Assembly (NCBI GenBank): GCA_000697475.1
Contig: JNEU01000959.1
Span: 1-43,263 of the forward strand
Source: Lichtheimia corymbifera B2541
Lineage: Eukaryota > Mucoromycota > Mucoromycetes > Mucorales > Lichtheimiaceae
Length of the DNA: 43,263 bases
Reading direction: 5' to 3'
The position numbers were made by a program, and so were the translations under genes. Positions within the stretch are counted from its first letter, which is position 1, and every line of letters starts with the position of its first letter. Shown in pieces: positions 1-10,029 of the stretch. The notes beneath the pieces are model-generated. The model ran no database searches. It was given only the letters and a program-made list of their open reading frames with translations, and was not told the DNA's origin.

Positions 1-500
1 GGCATTGTCAAGCGTGTCCAAGTGCTGAGAAATGAGCGTGGTTGCCATGGGGATATCGTTGCTGTCTCTTGTTCATTGCTACTCCCACTCTATGCTTGGC
101 GTCAACAGGTACATTCAAAGCCCAATGTTGCAGCCGATCTGGTTCCATTGACGTGTTTGCTTGTGTAGCGGGCAACTTTGGTTTCAAGACATTGGCTCAT
201 TTGGCGTTTTGTTTCGGCTCACCAACACCACACCACGGTTTTCCGGTTTCCAGTAACCAACAACAAAGGGTCTTTGTGTATATGGAAAAGGCAAGTGCAA
301 TGAGACAAACAATGAAAAAGGCGTTTATTGTATATGTGTGCTAACAATGAATTGTATAGGCTTCTTTTTTGGTCAGGCAGTGCAACTGGTGCATCATTAT
401 CTCTTTGGGTTCGACTCCCAGCCTGTATCAAGTGGCCGCTGCGTCGCTCGGCACTAGCCAGTTGCTGGAAAAGCTTCTTGGAACGCGGCCAGGGCTCTAG
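1..500 (+). CDS. Left-edge gene remnant, structure uncertain
   Basis: No family recognised. Coding-like sequence starts at the window edge, and two spliced readings compete. In the first, an exon ending at 237 (ends ...PTPHHG) joins across a 122-nt intron (238-359, acceptor preceded by ctaacaatgaattgtatag) to an exon at 360 beginning FFFGQAVQLVHHYLFGFD, with matching phase. In the second, an exon 1-108 joins 169-294 and then 360 in another frame that reads ...SLYQVAAASLGTSQLLEK. Both end in stops before 500. The shared acceptor at 359 is the best-supported element. Without the upstream sequence I cannot choose a frame; this could be the 3' part of a live gene or a decayed copy. Confidence 0.25.
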
Positions 501-730
501 AGGCCTGCGTTGAGTTGATGGGTCGATGACGATGGGTTGTGGGAGGAGCATGGCCACCCGTGTTGAGGGTAAAAGGGGATTTGCAACAGCTTGTAGTCGC
601 CCCGGTCGTGGATGTGTTGACATCGGTGCAAACCAACACGCTCTTCTCGTGATAGGCTCGTTCTTTTCCCTGGAGGATTTCTTTCATGAGGCGGAAGGAT
701 TGGGTATCATTCTTTCTTTGGAGAGGATGA

Positions 731-1137
731 AATGAGAACAACTATGAGCCTGGACTCTACGTAAGTGAGTCCTTCCTTGCCATGGATCGAACTGGCCTTG
801 CGTGATTCGTGCAGAGCTTTCTCAAAGACAAGGGATCGCCCGACGTTGCTCGTATGGTGGTGATTTGGTTTGTAAATCCTTCTGATTTGCTTTCTTCCTT
901 TGAGAGGATCGCCTAACGGTATACCAAATCGTCATCATTCCCGGAATCAGATTGTCTAATTTGGCTCTTTTTTTATTTATAGAGACGCCGATTACGATGA
1001 CCACGAGATCCACAACAATGACGATAACGATCCCATTCTTTTCTACTGGTGTGCCTTGGCAAGACATTGGGTGTCGACGAGGAGGGACTAGATTGGACGA
1101 CTGGTTGACGAGTATGAGTACGATTACGAGGATGAAT
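731..1137 (+). CDS. Possible 3' exons of an unidentified gene
   Basis: A typical intron at 761-814 (GTAAGTGAGT donor, GTGCAG acceptor) precedes a coding-like stretch reading SFLKDKGSPDVARMVVIW. A second plausible intron ends at the tttatttatag acceptor (982). It precedes an acidic Asn/Asp-rich segment (DADYDDHEIHNNDDND) that meets a TAG near 1090; the same frame then continues as IGRLVDEYEYDYEDE to a TGA. That stop inside an otherwise coding-like frame suggests either a genuine C-terminus or a nonsense change in a decaying gene. No family recognised. It may or may not belong to the remnant at 1-500. Confidence 0.22.
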
Positions 1138-1703
1138 GATGACGGATTCCCAAGATGACGATGGTGGCAAGGCAGCAACAAGATAGCAAGATAGCAAGAT
1201 AGCTGGATGAAATGAAGCATTGCTTATTTTTTATTACATACGCACTTGTTGGACTTTGCTAGTAGCTTGTGGATGTACGTAATATAGCTTCGAAGATGGA
1301 ATAATAATAAGAGTGGCTCGGTTATTGGTCATGAAAAAAGGATATGGGTTTTGTGAATTGTGATACAATAAGGAGGAGTCGGATGGCCTTGAGAGAGTGA
1401 TCCCTCCCATTGAATCGATTACTGGCTGGCTGGTTTACATATACAAGTTGGTTTATTATGCAGCCCGCCCTTCTCCTACATGCAAATGTGATATGGAACC
1501 ACTATTTCCATACATGTACCTTGACACACCTTCATTATTGGATGTGGTTTACTTATGTACTTTTCTAAAGGCAATCATCAACATGATCCATTTGTGCAGC
1601 AACCTGTCAAGGATGTGTTTGTGTAACCACCACGTGCCATTTCACTCAGGTCTCCATCTTTCCGTTAATGCAGCCGACACGATCCATTAGGAAAAAGCAA
1701 CTC
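1138..1703. other. Intergenic, nothing recognised
   Basis: AT-rich sequence with no convincing ORF, RNA gene or repeat that I could identify. It contains a short direct repeat of agatagcaag (about 1180-1202). Confidence 0.4.
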
Positions 1704-2127
1704 CATCACGTTGACAGCATATGTAAAACATAAAGGTGCCTGTATCTCTAAACTTTACAATGAAACCTGGGGTCTTTAATCGAACAAAGTTGCTCGTCAG
1801 GGCCAAAAGTATCTTGTGTAGAAGTTTCACGATCGAGGTGGGCGATCCCAGATTTCGCAATGTCACCACCAGCCAAAGTGGATCTGAGGTCGACCTCTTG
1901 AATTTTTTTTTGTCGACGAGGCTGGTGGTGACATTGCGAAATCTGGGATCGCCCACCTCGATCGTGAAACTTCTACACAAGATACTTTTGGCCCTGACGA
2001 GCAACTTTGCTCTATTAAGGACCCCAGGTTTCATTGTAAAGTTTAGAGATACAGGCACCTTTATGTTTTTACATATTCTGTAAGCGTGATGCTATATGGA
2101 GAGTGCTGTTTGTTCATTGTGAAGTAT
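1704..2127. mobile_element. Foldback element FB1 (near-perfect hairpin)
   Basis: Two arms of about 170 nt, 1704-1874 and 1921-2091, are almost exact reverse complements around a spacer of about 46 nt that holds a T9 run and two GTCGAC sites. The arm starts catcac...catatgtaaaacataaagg and ends gtcaccaccagc at the loop. The right flank continues with tgtttgttcattgtgaagta, a piece of the outer arm seen in the other two family members (2147-2310 and 42758-43263). There is no transposase ORF; short reading frames on both strands are mirror images of the same arm. This is best explained as a non-autonomous foldback/MITE. Near-identity of the arms suggests recent origin or gene conversion. Confidence 0.85.
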
Positions 2128-2146
2128 CATGCAAATGAGCTGTGTT

Positions 2147-2310
2147 ACACAAACACGCCCCTGCGCATCTTTCGCTCTATCAGGTCTAGCCGATCGACAA
2201 TGAACAAACACCACATTATATAAGCATCATGGCATATATAACGTGGTGTTTGTTCATTGTCAAGTAGCTTGACCCTAATAGAGCCAAAGATGCAGAGAGA
2301 CGTGTTGTGT
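2147..2310. mobile_element. Foldback element FB2 (short palindrome, outer arms only)
   Basis: The arms 2147-2214 and 2243-2310 are imperfect reverse complements (acacaaacacg...cgtgttgtgt outside; caatgaacaaacaccac and gtggtgtttgttcattg inside) around a 28-nt AT-rich centre. The arm carries gcatctttcgctctat/ atagagccaaagatgc, which matches the outer arm of the large element at 42758-43263. FB2 therefore looks like the same family without the inner module that forms FB1. Confidence 0.75.
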
Positions 2311-2390
2311 ACCTGATCTAAAAAGGTCAGTGCTTCAGAGACAATGCATGACAGGTACGCACACCTCATTTCCAATGCATACATTGGCAG

Positions 2391-2520
2391 CCAACATGTA
2401 CTTTTTTCCATTCCCAGCTTTTGCCCAATCCACTTGATGGGAATGATGCATCTGCTCCAGACATTCATCTCCATGATTCAACTTTCTTGATCGGAGCCAA
2501 TTTGACCGAGTTACGCTCAA
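2391..2520. repeat. Dispersed repeat related to 40370-40530
   Basis: The stretch with ctgctccagacattcatct and gattcaactttcttgatcgg resembles ctgctctagatcaacattca and cattgaactttcttgatccg near 40440-40480 in the right-hand repeat cluster. It sits just beyond FB2, as its counterpart sits beside degenerate foldback arms, so it is probably another part of the same element family. Confidence 0.45.
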
Positions 2521-3168
2521 ACAGAGAGCATATCAGCCCATGCATGCATAAGGAGCGGACCTGTCGGGCTTATCGGTTTGCGGCTAATGACATGGACATG
2601 CCGAAAGTAGACCCATACTGCAAGTCGTGACAAGTACTTGAGTGCTTGATAGATGCGTGAATCATCGGATTCTGCCGATCGTGTCGAAGAAATAGGTTGC
2701 TGGGGTGAACGTGACATGAAGAAGAAGAAAGTAAATAAAAAAGTGCGTGGACAAGCGGGAAAGTAACAACGCTGTGTGCCGCGCAAGTCAAACACAAAGA
2801 AAATGTGGCCCGTTCCAACACATGAATGTCAAACATATAACGTGTCCCTTTCCAACATGATTTTACATACTCGCTCATCTTTTATTTATTGTATGAGAAT
2901 ATTTTATCATTATCATCATCAAGTTGGATGTCGCAGTACTATAGTCGACTAGTAGTGGATTGTCATCGGCACTCGATACATAATCCTTATTGCCGAATAA
3001 ATGTCAATAATTGGTTGGAGGATAACTGCCTGCGTCTCATCTCAAATGCATAACATGGATCGCGTCAGGAATCTGCATTGCACTGCGCGTCGCTGTTACA
3101 CATGCTTGCCCAAAAGTGATTCCGCTTTCAAATGCACGTTGTTATACACCGCTTCTTCCTTTGCTGCC
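2521..3168. other. Upstream region of the 3169 gene, nothing else recognised
   Basis: No coding exon with consistent splice sites on either strand. The last 100-200 nt must include the promoter and leader of the gene starting at 3169, but I see no clear TATA box. Confidence 0.4.
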
Positions 3169-5043
3169 ATGGCGACCAACGATCCGCACGAAAAAGAAGG
3201 TAATGGAGAAACTGGCACCTTGAATAGCGATTGACAAGTACCTACACCATAGTAATATACCCTCTGCTTCTGGATCTCAAGAAAAAATATGACGGTGTCG
3301 TTGATCTTCAAACCGTGCTCAATGAGCTTCAAGATGTTATTATCAGCTCCTACGACCGAAGAGTGAACCTGCGTACTTTGAAGGGCACCTGGATGAAACG
3401 TATCAAGGCTTCTGCTGCGAATTTGGATGTGCAACTGGTTAGTGGTTGCCTTGTTACTCACCATCTGTTTTGGATCGCTAATACCTTTATCCTATCTCCA
3501 CAGGTTGAAGGATCATCAGTTTCATGGAGTCGGATCGAAGAGGGTTTACAAATCAAGGATGCCGAGAAGGACCCCAGTGTTATCTTATCATCTGCATCTT
3601 CATCTTCCAACAACAGCAGCCTCAGGACCCTGCTATCTGAAAAAGACAAGTGCGCTATCCGAGACATGTTTGACAGGTTGGATAGATCCAAGTTTTGGGT
3701 CCTTGAAAGCACCAAGCGCCGTGCAGCTGCTGACAGTCAAGTCCCTGAAGCTGTCGAAGACAAGTTGCGGCGGTTTGCATTGGATTGCAATTATGTCCAG
3801 TAAGTCTGCTGATGGCCATGGAACAAGACAAGAAACTGAATAGGATGCTATTATGTAGTCTTTGTCACTCAATGATTATCGACCTTGATGATATGAATTG
3901 GGCACAAGTTTTTACCGAGGAGGAGCTGGATGAAATGCGAGATTTCGGTGATCCGGTGCTGCGGGAGCTGCCAGCTGATCTTAGTGATGCATTGACAGAG
4001 CTACAAGAGAAGGTATTATAAAGAGGTTGCAAGCATTGATGTTTCGTATCTGATCAAGGAGATTCTATGTTACATAGACATCAGCTTTGGGTGCATTTTT
4101 CTTTGCCCAGCAAATGCGTTGTCATCCAATTGAAGACCCAATCTTGACATGGCTGCAGCTGTCGGTGATGACCACTGCCAAATTTTTCTTGAACCAATCT
4201 TCGTTGAATATGGATACGTTACTCGAAACCGACAAGCTATACTATCTATGGAGCTTTGTAAACAGCATACACCAAGGCACAAGCATCCACGCTAAAGGGT
4301 GAGTATTATTACTATTATCAGTATTGGATCAAAGTTAAATACTAATCATTGTTTAAAAATTAAGCAAGGAGAAATCGAGTAGCGCCAACGCCACCGCCCG
4401 CAATGCCAAACGGAAGCTTTCAGCTATTGAAGGGATCGATACCAAGAAGATCGGAAGGAAGATGGATACAGTATATGTAGCAAGCGACATTGAGCTGGGT
4501 TGTTTGGAGATCAAGGGCATGGTGGATGATACCAAGGAGAAAGAAGACTCGAGAGTGAAGATGCCAATCGTCATGCGGGACATGTTGTTGCAGGTTGTTG
4601 ACAATGTGTCATCCATGCTTCGCAAAGTCCACATAGTTGGATATCATATCAATGGTACGTATAGGAATTAGAGCAGTGGTACGTGGTGTGCTATCATCGA
4701 TCTTACTAGGTTTATAGGGAATTGGATCAGCATGCTTGATATGGATGTACCCAACGGCTATATAACCCGACTGCGACGTGTAAGGGAGTTGCCATACCCG
4801 ACGGTATCAGAGGACTATGTCCAGCGTATAGTACCTCTTCTTCAACTTGCTACTCATGGCCAAGCAATCATGGATGCCACCATCAAGCAATATCGCCAGG
4901 CTCCCATGCCTTTGACTATAGCAACTGCCAAACGCTCAACCATGCTTCCTCCATGTTTCATACCCACACACTCGTCATCCAGCACGCCATCATCCTCATC
5001 TGCGTCATCATCTTCATCCACACCTTCTAAAAAGCATCGATAA
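3169..5043 (+). CDS. Lineage-specific orphan protein with ELGCLEIKG core, 500 aa
   Basis: Seven exons with consistent phases: 3169-3199, 3253-3437, 3504-3799, 3859-4012, 4078-4298, 4365-4654, 4718-5043 (1503 nt, 500 aa). The start ATGGCG lies in exon 1 and the stop is TAA at 5041. The N-terminal half is helical and acidic with a Ser-rich stretch. The middle (from about residue 296) is basic and leads into DTVYVASDIELGCLEIKG; the C-terminal part has SSMLRKVHIVGYHINGNW and RRVRELPYPTVSEDYVQ, then a Ser/Thr-rich tail ending KKHR. I recognise this layout as one of the large uncharacterised families expanded in Mucoromycota. The D(x)n-E-x-K arrangement around ELGCLEIK resembles a PD-(D/E)XK nuclease core, but that is inference. 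Decayed copies of the ELGC segment occur at about 5280-5370 and 7250-7305. Confidence 0.85.
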
Positions 5044-5274
5044 CAATACCACTTTGTACATATCAGCATTTTCACCCCTATTCACATATCACATTTTCTC
5101 ATGTCATTTGCATCTGCAAAACACCATATATCAACATTAAAACATTGTATACCACAATTTTATCCAAGCATCCTTTCCTGCACTAGTCTCTTTGATGATG
5201 ATGATGGATGTCAAGAATTCCCAGCGCCGAAATACAACAACCCTCTGTCAGCTATTACAGACATTGCAAGTAGG

Positions 5275-5750
5275 AATATAAATACCGTGCATGCAGCAAG
5301 GAGCATTGAGTTGGGATGTCCGGAAATCAAGGATATCGTGGATGATACAGTATCAGGGATGCCAATATATCACCCCATGAGGTTACGGTGGCTCGGATCA
5401 TTTGCGCGTACACACTATCTTTGCGAACGACTTTTAAGCTGTCTTTTTGAAACGAACACCTACAAATCCTTGCCCAACGCACTATTTCTTTGGAGCACAG
5501 CATATGATTCCTGATGGTAGCCGGATCGATATCATTGTTTGACGATGGATTTTATCTCAAATTCCGATTCATGCAACGACAATCAATCATATCAAGACTC
5601 TTCGTGAGGGCGCCCTACATCAATCATTCAGCCCATCACCATCCCCAACAAACATTTTATCATTCTTTGTGGTTACAGAAGAAATACCCACGCCCACCAT
5701 GCACATAATATAAACCAGAGATGTTGTCGTCTGCTATCATACTCCCACGC
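5275..5750 (+). repeat. Left inverted arm with decayed ELGC-family fragment
   Basis: This block is about 95% identical (by eye) to the reverse complement of 6870-7305. Its first part is a decayed relative of the 3169-5043 gene: RSIELGCPEIKDIVDD followed by coding-like NISPHEVTVARIICAYTL in a neighbouring frame, broken by stops. Its last part (about 5640-5750, with atacccacgcccaccatgca) is promoter-like and also matches the region upstream of the intact gene at 24366. The arm points toward the kinase fragment that starts at 6120. Confidence 0.8.
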
Positions 5751-6119
5751 ACGTCTTCTTTTTCTTCCATTACACCACTCTCTTCATTGCCGACACTCTC
5801 AAAGCCCAAGATGATGTGAGTATCATAAAGGTTGATGGTCTTATTTTGTGTGAATGATCCATGGACTCATTTTTGATGACCTTAGCCATTCATTGTTATC
5901 CCATTTTCATTGTCATTGCTGTCATTGTGATATTTAGCGCTTTATCAAGGTAGAGCCTGATTATCGTGCTTGACGATGCACATACTCACATTCCCTTTGA
6001 TGTAGCTACCTTCTGAGATGTATATGCAGAGCTGGATTAGCCAGCACATCACAGCCAACTGAGTTCTTCGCCTTCTCTTTTTATTCTACACCTTGCAACC
6101 AGTGAAATGGATAACAGCA

Positions 6120-6719
6120 ATGAACTCAACAAAGAAACTGCTAAGGGACGATCGTTCATTTAAACAGCTGTACCTCCACTACCAGGCCTCGGCACCCATC
6201 GCCAAACGGCGCACGTTGCTCAAGCAGATCAAGAAGGATCTAAAGGAGATCCGAAGGGCGGAAGCAGGATCCGACGTCAAAAAGGGCAAAACGACTCCTT
6301 CACAAGTGGAGGCAACATATCGTAAGTAGACCGTATAATAATGCATGTTGAAACAAAGTGTAATACTTCCTTGCCTCTATAGAAACAAATCCCTCTGGAC
6401 GATGAAGGCGACGCCGCACATCCCCATTCTCCTTCTGCTTCCAGTGATGATGGTAAGTTCATCCATGTGCAATATAGGCTATATGTAACAATATCGTATT
6501 CTATGCATTAGATAACGACGACTCGATCTCTGGCCCCGAGATCAAGGCAAGTATAGATGTGAAGAAGGGTTCATGAAGCATGGAGCTGACAGGTGCATAT
6601 AATAGATCAAAGACGAACGCTACTTGGTGCTGGGCAAAATAGGATTTGGCGGGTCAAGCGAAGTTTACGGAGTGCTTTCGCCGATTTCCAACATATATCA
6701 TCACCCAGATTACGAGTGT
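6120..6719 (+). pseudogene. Truncated TTK/Mps1-like protein kinase N-lobe
   Basis: The exons that can be traced are about 6120-6312 (MNSTKKLLRDD..., basic helix), 6383-6452 (KQIPLDDEGDAAHPHSP), 6512-6546 (DNDDSISGPEIK) and 6606 onward. The last encodes DERYLVLGKIGFGGSSEVYG, a glycine-rich ATP loop of the GxGGSSxVY type typical of TTK/Mps1 kinases. Coding sequence stops shortly after HHPDYECR, before the VAIK lysine, HRD and DFG motifs, so no active kinase can be made. The first donor is uncertain: GTAAGTAG at 6322 gives the wrong phase, while a weaker GTGGAG at 6313 keeps the frame. The third intron (6547-6605) has a GC donor (GCAAGT). The fragment is bracketed by inverted arms 5275-5750 and 6870-7305. 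Confidence 0.65.
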
Positions 6720-6869
6720 AGAACCCACAATTCATCTTTATCACTCCTTGTATGGATTATATGGATTAAAGGGAACTTGGACTAGATTGTGCTTTAATGT
6801 GTTGAAGGATGTATTATGCTGATATACAATACAAAGTGATGCTCATATCAATTTCTTCTATATAATGAT
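6720..6869. other. Decay zone between kinase fragment and right arm
   Basis: AT-rich sequence with no recognisable exon. Kinase homology is lost here before the right arm begins. Confidence 0.4.
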
Positions 6870-7305
6870 GAATGGGGAGTATGATGGTAGGCGACAACAT
6901 CTCTGGTCTATATGTGCATGGTGGGTGTGGATATTTCTGTGGCCACAAAGAATGATAAAACGTTTGTTGGGGATGCTGATGACCTGGTAGATTGGTGGGG
7001 CGCCCTCACAAAGATTGTCGTTGCATGAATCGGAATTTGAGATAAAATCCATCGTCAAACAATGATATCGATCCGGCTACCATCAGGAATCATATGCTGT
7101 GCTCCAAAGAAATAGTGCGTTGGGCAAGGATTTGTAGGTGTTCATTTCAAAAAGACAAGTTAAAAGTCGTTCGCAAAGATAGTGTGCACGCGCAAATGAT
7201 CCGAGCCACCGTAACCTCATGGGGTGATATATTGGCATTCCTGATATCATCCACTGTACCTTTGATTTCCGAACACCCCAACTCAATGCTCCTTGCTATA
7301 TAATA
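6870..7305 (-). repeat. Right inverted arm, copy of 5275-5750
   Basis: On the minus strand it reads the same series as the left arm: RSIELGCSEIKGTVDDIR, then NISPHEVTVARIICACTL, then the promoter-like block. Small indels and substitutions separate the arms; for example, the left arm carries an extra catatcaagactcttcg-like insertion. Together with the left arm it forms a 2 kb structure with long terminal inverted repeats and a 1.1 kb centre. Confidence 0.8.
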
Positions 7306-7750
7306 TAGCGTGTGTATAGTAGGCTTGCCTAATATTGTGAAACAAAGCGCCTGTGTATTTACACGATCAGCGTGTTGGGTGCAAGTGAGGACGTTGATAC
7401 ACAACAGCTGCATCAGGAGCTAGAACATAAAATTTAATCACCATGCCTGCAACGATCCGCGTCTTTTCATGCTCTCAAATATAATACAAGAATATCTATA
7501 ATGATGATGATGATTGTCTATGACACCATACGCGTAGCAAGAGATGCCCACATGAGTCGCGTCTCGTCTTTAGGATGACTTTGATGGAATCAACCACAAT
7601 AGGTCGCGCACCTTGTGACAGTAACAACAACTTGCATGATTGCTATGTGGTTGCAGCGCAAGCATCATGGTTGTCAAATTCGTTTGCAGCCATGGCTTAT
7701 ATCAATTACTGCTGATAGCAAGTTGTTCCTATCACATCTCTTCTTTCAAA
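7306..7750. other. Intergenic
   Basis: No supported gene. It contains a short ATG ATG ATG-type run (tgatgatgatgattg, about 7500-7517). An ATG at 7667 lies in frame with the next gene but its context is weaker than that of the ATG at 7751. Confidence 0.35.
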
Positions 7751-8447
7751 ATGAGTGATACCACGCCTACTACCGAACATTGCACCCATATTGGCGGTTG
7801 TAACTCAAGTCATCTAAAGGTCATGGATCTGCGAAAAACGTTCTGCAGCAAAAAAGTCAAAAGAAATACGGAGACGGCGGAGCTGTTAACAATATCTGAC
7901 ACGAGCTTCGCTCGAGAAATCATTCTTGACAATAACGATGCTGTTGAGCAACTGTTACCATCCAGTGTTATCCCCAAGATGAACGCCGATGCACAAACCA
8001 CCAAAGACATGTATGACGTCTGCAGCATCGTATCGGATACGGTTTTGGATTCACTACCACTGGATCGATTTGTCGATGGCGATGGTCAACTCAAGAAGAA
8101 CGTGGTTCCATACGATGAATCCATCTTCGTCATCGATGGGCTTCGAAAAGCATACAAAAAGAATGATCATCGTTGCTGCAAAATACTCGTATATGCTTTG
8201 TATTTGATGGCATTGTATGTTAAAATACAAAACTTGAGGGCAGTTCGGGATCACCGGAAGCATCGTGCGACCAAGAATGCGACAGGTTTGATGATCATGA
8301 CCATACAAGAGAGATACACAGATAATCCAGCCATGCAAGTACCATTTACATTCACGTGTCACTCTCATCAAAGCTAACTTTAAAAAAATTGATATTCCCT
8401 TCATACAGCAATTCTCACTCGATGATGCGAGACAAGCTCTTATGTGA
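7751..8447 (+). CDS. Orphan protein, about 208 aa
   Basis: Exon 1 is 7751-8338 and exon 2 is 8409-8447, joined by a 70-nt intron (GTACCA donor, agctaactt branch region, CATACAG acceptor). I prefer the ATG at 7751 (MSDTTPTTEHC) although the frame is open further upstream. The product is mostly soluble with one moderately hydrophobic stretch (CKILVYALYLMALYV, about residues 145-160) and a basic region (RDHRKHRATKN). It ends QFSLDDARQALM. After the TGA the same frame continues coding-like (YSGAHPFDIQQCVHENIIK) to another stop, so the gene may be truncated, or a further intron may begin at the GTGATA overlapping the stop. No family recognised. Confidence 0.5.
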
Positions 8448-8843
8448 TATAGCGGTGCTCACCCTTTCGACATCCAGCAATGTGTGCATGAAAACATTAT
8501 CAAGTGACCTGCAGTGCCCTACGACAAAGTATGGAATGCTGCTAGGCATCTTTAGTCTACATAATCTAATCATACAACAGGATGAGGCGAGTGTTTAGAA
8601 ACTTAAGCTGCAAGTTTAAATATGGAAAGGCTTCCCTGACACTGCCAAAGAAGAAGGAGCAACCGAACGAGCATACCATGTACGGTTCACGACCCCATCC
8701 ATATGAAATTGCTCGTCGTCATCGAAATCGTCATTAGCAATATCTTTGTTGTCAACATTTTCCCAATTATCATTTGTATCCCCAATCAACAACTTTATAT
8801 GAAAAAAATGGTATATGTATCAACAATGTATCCTACTCTATAT
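8448..8843. other. Intergenic between convergent genes
   Basis: Apart from the coding-like run noted just after the preceding stop, I see no exon or RNA gene. It presumably holds the 3' UTRs of both neighbours. Confidence 0.35.
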
Positions 8844-10029
8844 TCATTGCCACTCTTTTGCCTTGACACCGTCCATATCAATGATAATCTCACAGCCTGA
8901 CCGTGGCGCTGTCGGAGAGAACTCGATAAACAGTGCTCTTCGTGTTGACCCATTACTACTTGAAATGGCTGATCTTGCGAGTCGTATTCGAGTTGATACT
9001 GCATTGGACCAGGACATGCCGAGTACAGGCTTTTTAGTGAGGGATTGCCAAAACATGGCGAGTGGTACTGCTGGAGATAAAGAGGAGGCTGATTCAAGTC
9101 GAAAGTCGATCCATTGATCCACAAGTTCTGGTGGTAGTGCTGATGATGATTTATCCTTGTTTTGGGTGAATACGTCGGATACTTGGTTGATAGCAACGAT
9201 GGCGACCTGATATTGACTAGCGATACGCTTGAGACGTAATCCAAGATCGCACACTTCAGCCATTCTCTCGAATTGATTCTTTTCTTGCTCTCCACGATAG
9301 ATAGCACTGATAGAGTCGATCACCACCACACGGACCTTGTTTCTGCGACGTGATAATAGAGCTGGGAGTTGATAGACGAGTGCTTGATATTGATTTTCAC
9401 GATCCGTGAGTCGCATGGTATGGATGGCTTTTTCGAGTTGTTCAGGTAAAATGTCATAGCGTTGTGCAAAAGAGGTTGCCAATTGATCGAGACGAATACT
9501 TGGGAATCGGCCTTCACTGTGAAGATACACGGCCTCTATCGCGTGATATGAGTGATAGAGTGCCATAACATGACAAGGAGGATACTACTACTTACCACCA
9601 TGCAATTGATTAGGATCTTGTACGGCGAGACATAATTGTAATGCAAGCTGGGTTTTGCCTGATGCACTTTCACCCACTATCTCGGTCAATGAACCAAGTG
9701 GTATTCCACTGCCACCCAAGATACGATCCATGGTTGGGTCTCCTGTGCTCACACTCTCGCTGGGAAGTGACTGGGCTGTCTTGATCCGTGATCGCCAAGG
9801 ATACACTTCTTTGGAAGCAGCATCGACTATCGCATTGACATGGCTGGCGTCGCGTAGAACTGAATGCAAGTCGGTGGTGGATCGTGCAACGACATCGTAA
9901 GCAGAATCAAGACCAGCTATCAAGAGAACCAATGTGTAAGAGAATGAGGGAGGGAGTGTGGATATGGAAAAAAGTCAAACCTTGTTCAAGCTTGGATAAG
10001 CAACCTAACTTGTCTGCAATGTCATCCAT
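8844..10029 (-). CDS. XRCC3: RAD51 paralog, XRCC3/RAD57 type, 353 aa
   Basis: Minus-strand exons 9981-10029, 9596-9916 and 8844-9535 (1062 nt, 353 aa), start MDDIADKLGCLSKLEQ. It is a RecA/RAD51-fold ATPase of homologous recombination; XRCC3/RAD57-type paralogs act in the nucleus in complexes that assist RAD51 filaments. Visible motifs are GIPLGSLTEIVGESASGKT (Walker A, about residues 85-103), QLALQLCLAVQ, GEAVYLHSEGRFP, the Walker B strand VRVVVIDSISAIYRGE, VAIVAINQVSDVF (L2-proximal) and KPVLGMSWSNAVSTRI near the C-terminus, which resembles the SPALGITWAN-type motif of XRCC3. Length suits the family. The choice between XRCC3 and RAD57 orthology is not certain from sequence alone. It is divergent from the MFS gene, with 143 bp between start codons. 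Confidence 0.9.

Noticed and set aside
354..429. tRNA-like sequence with an exact B-box (ggttcgactcc) and a pairable 7-bp acceptor
   Set aside because: No anticodon stem-loop can be drawn, the A-box to B-box distance is too short, and the sequence lies inside a coding-like exon. Probably coincidence, at most a degenerate tRNA-derived remnant.
1687..2083. Mirror-image ORFs of about 115-123 codons on both strands
   Set aside because: They are the two translations of the same foldback arm; there is no codon bias or homology.
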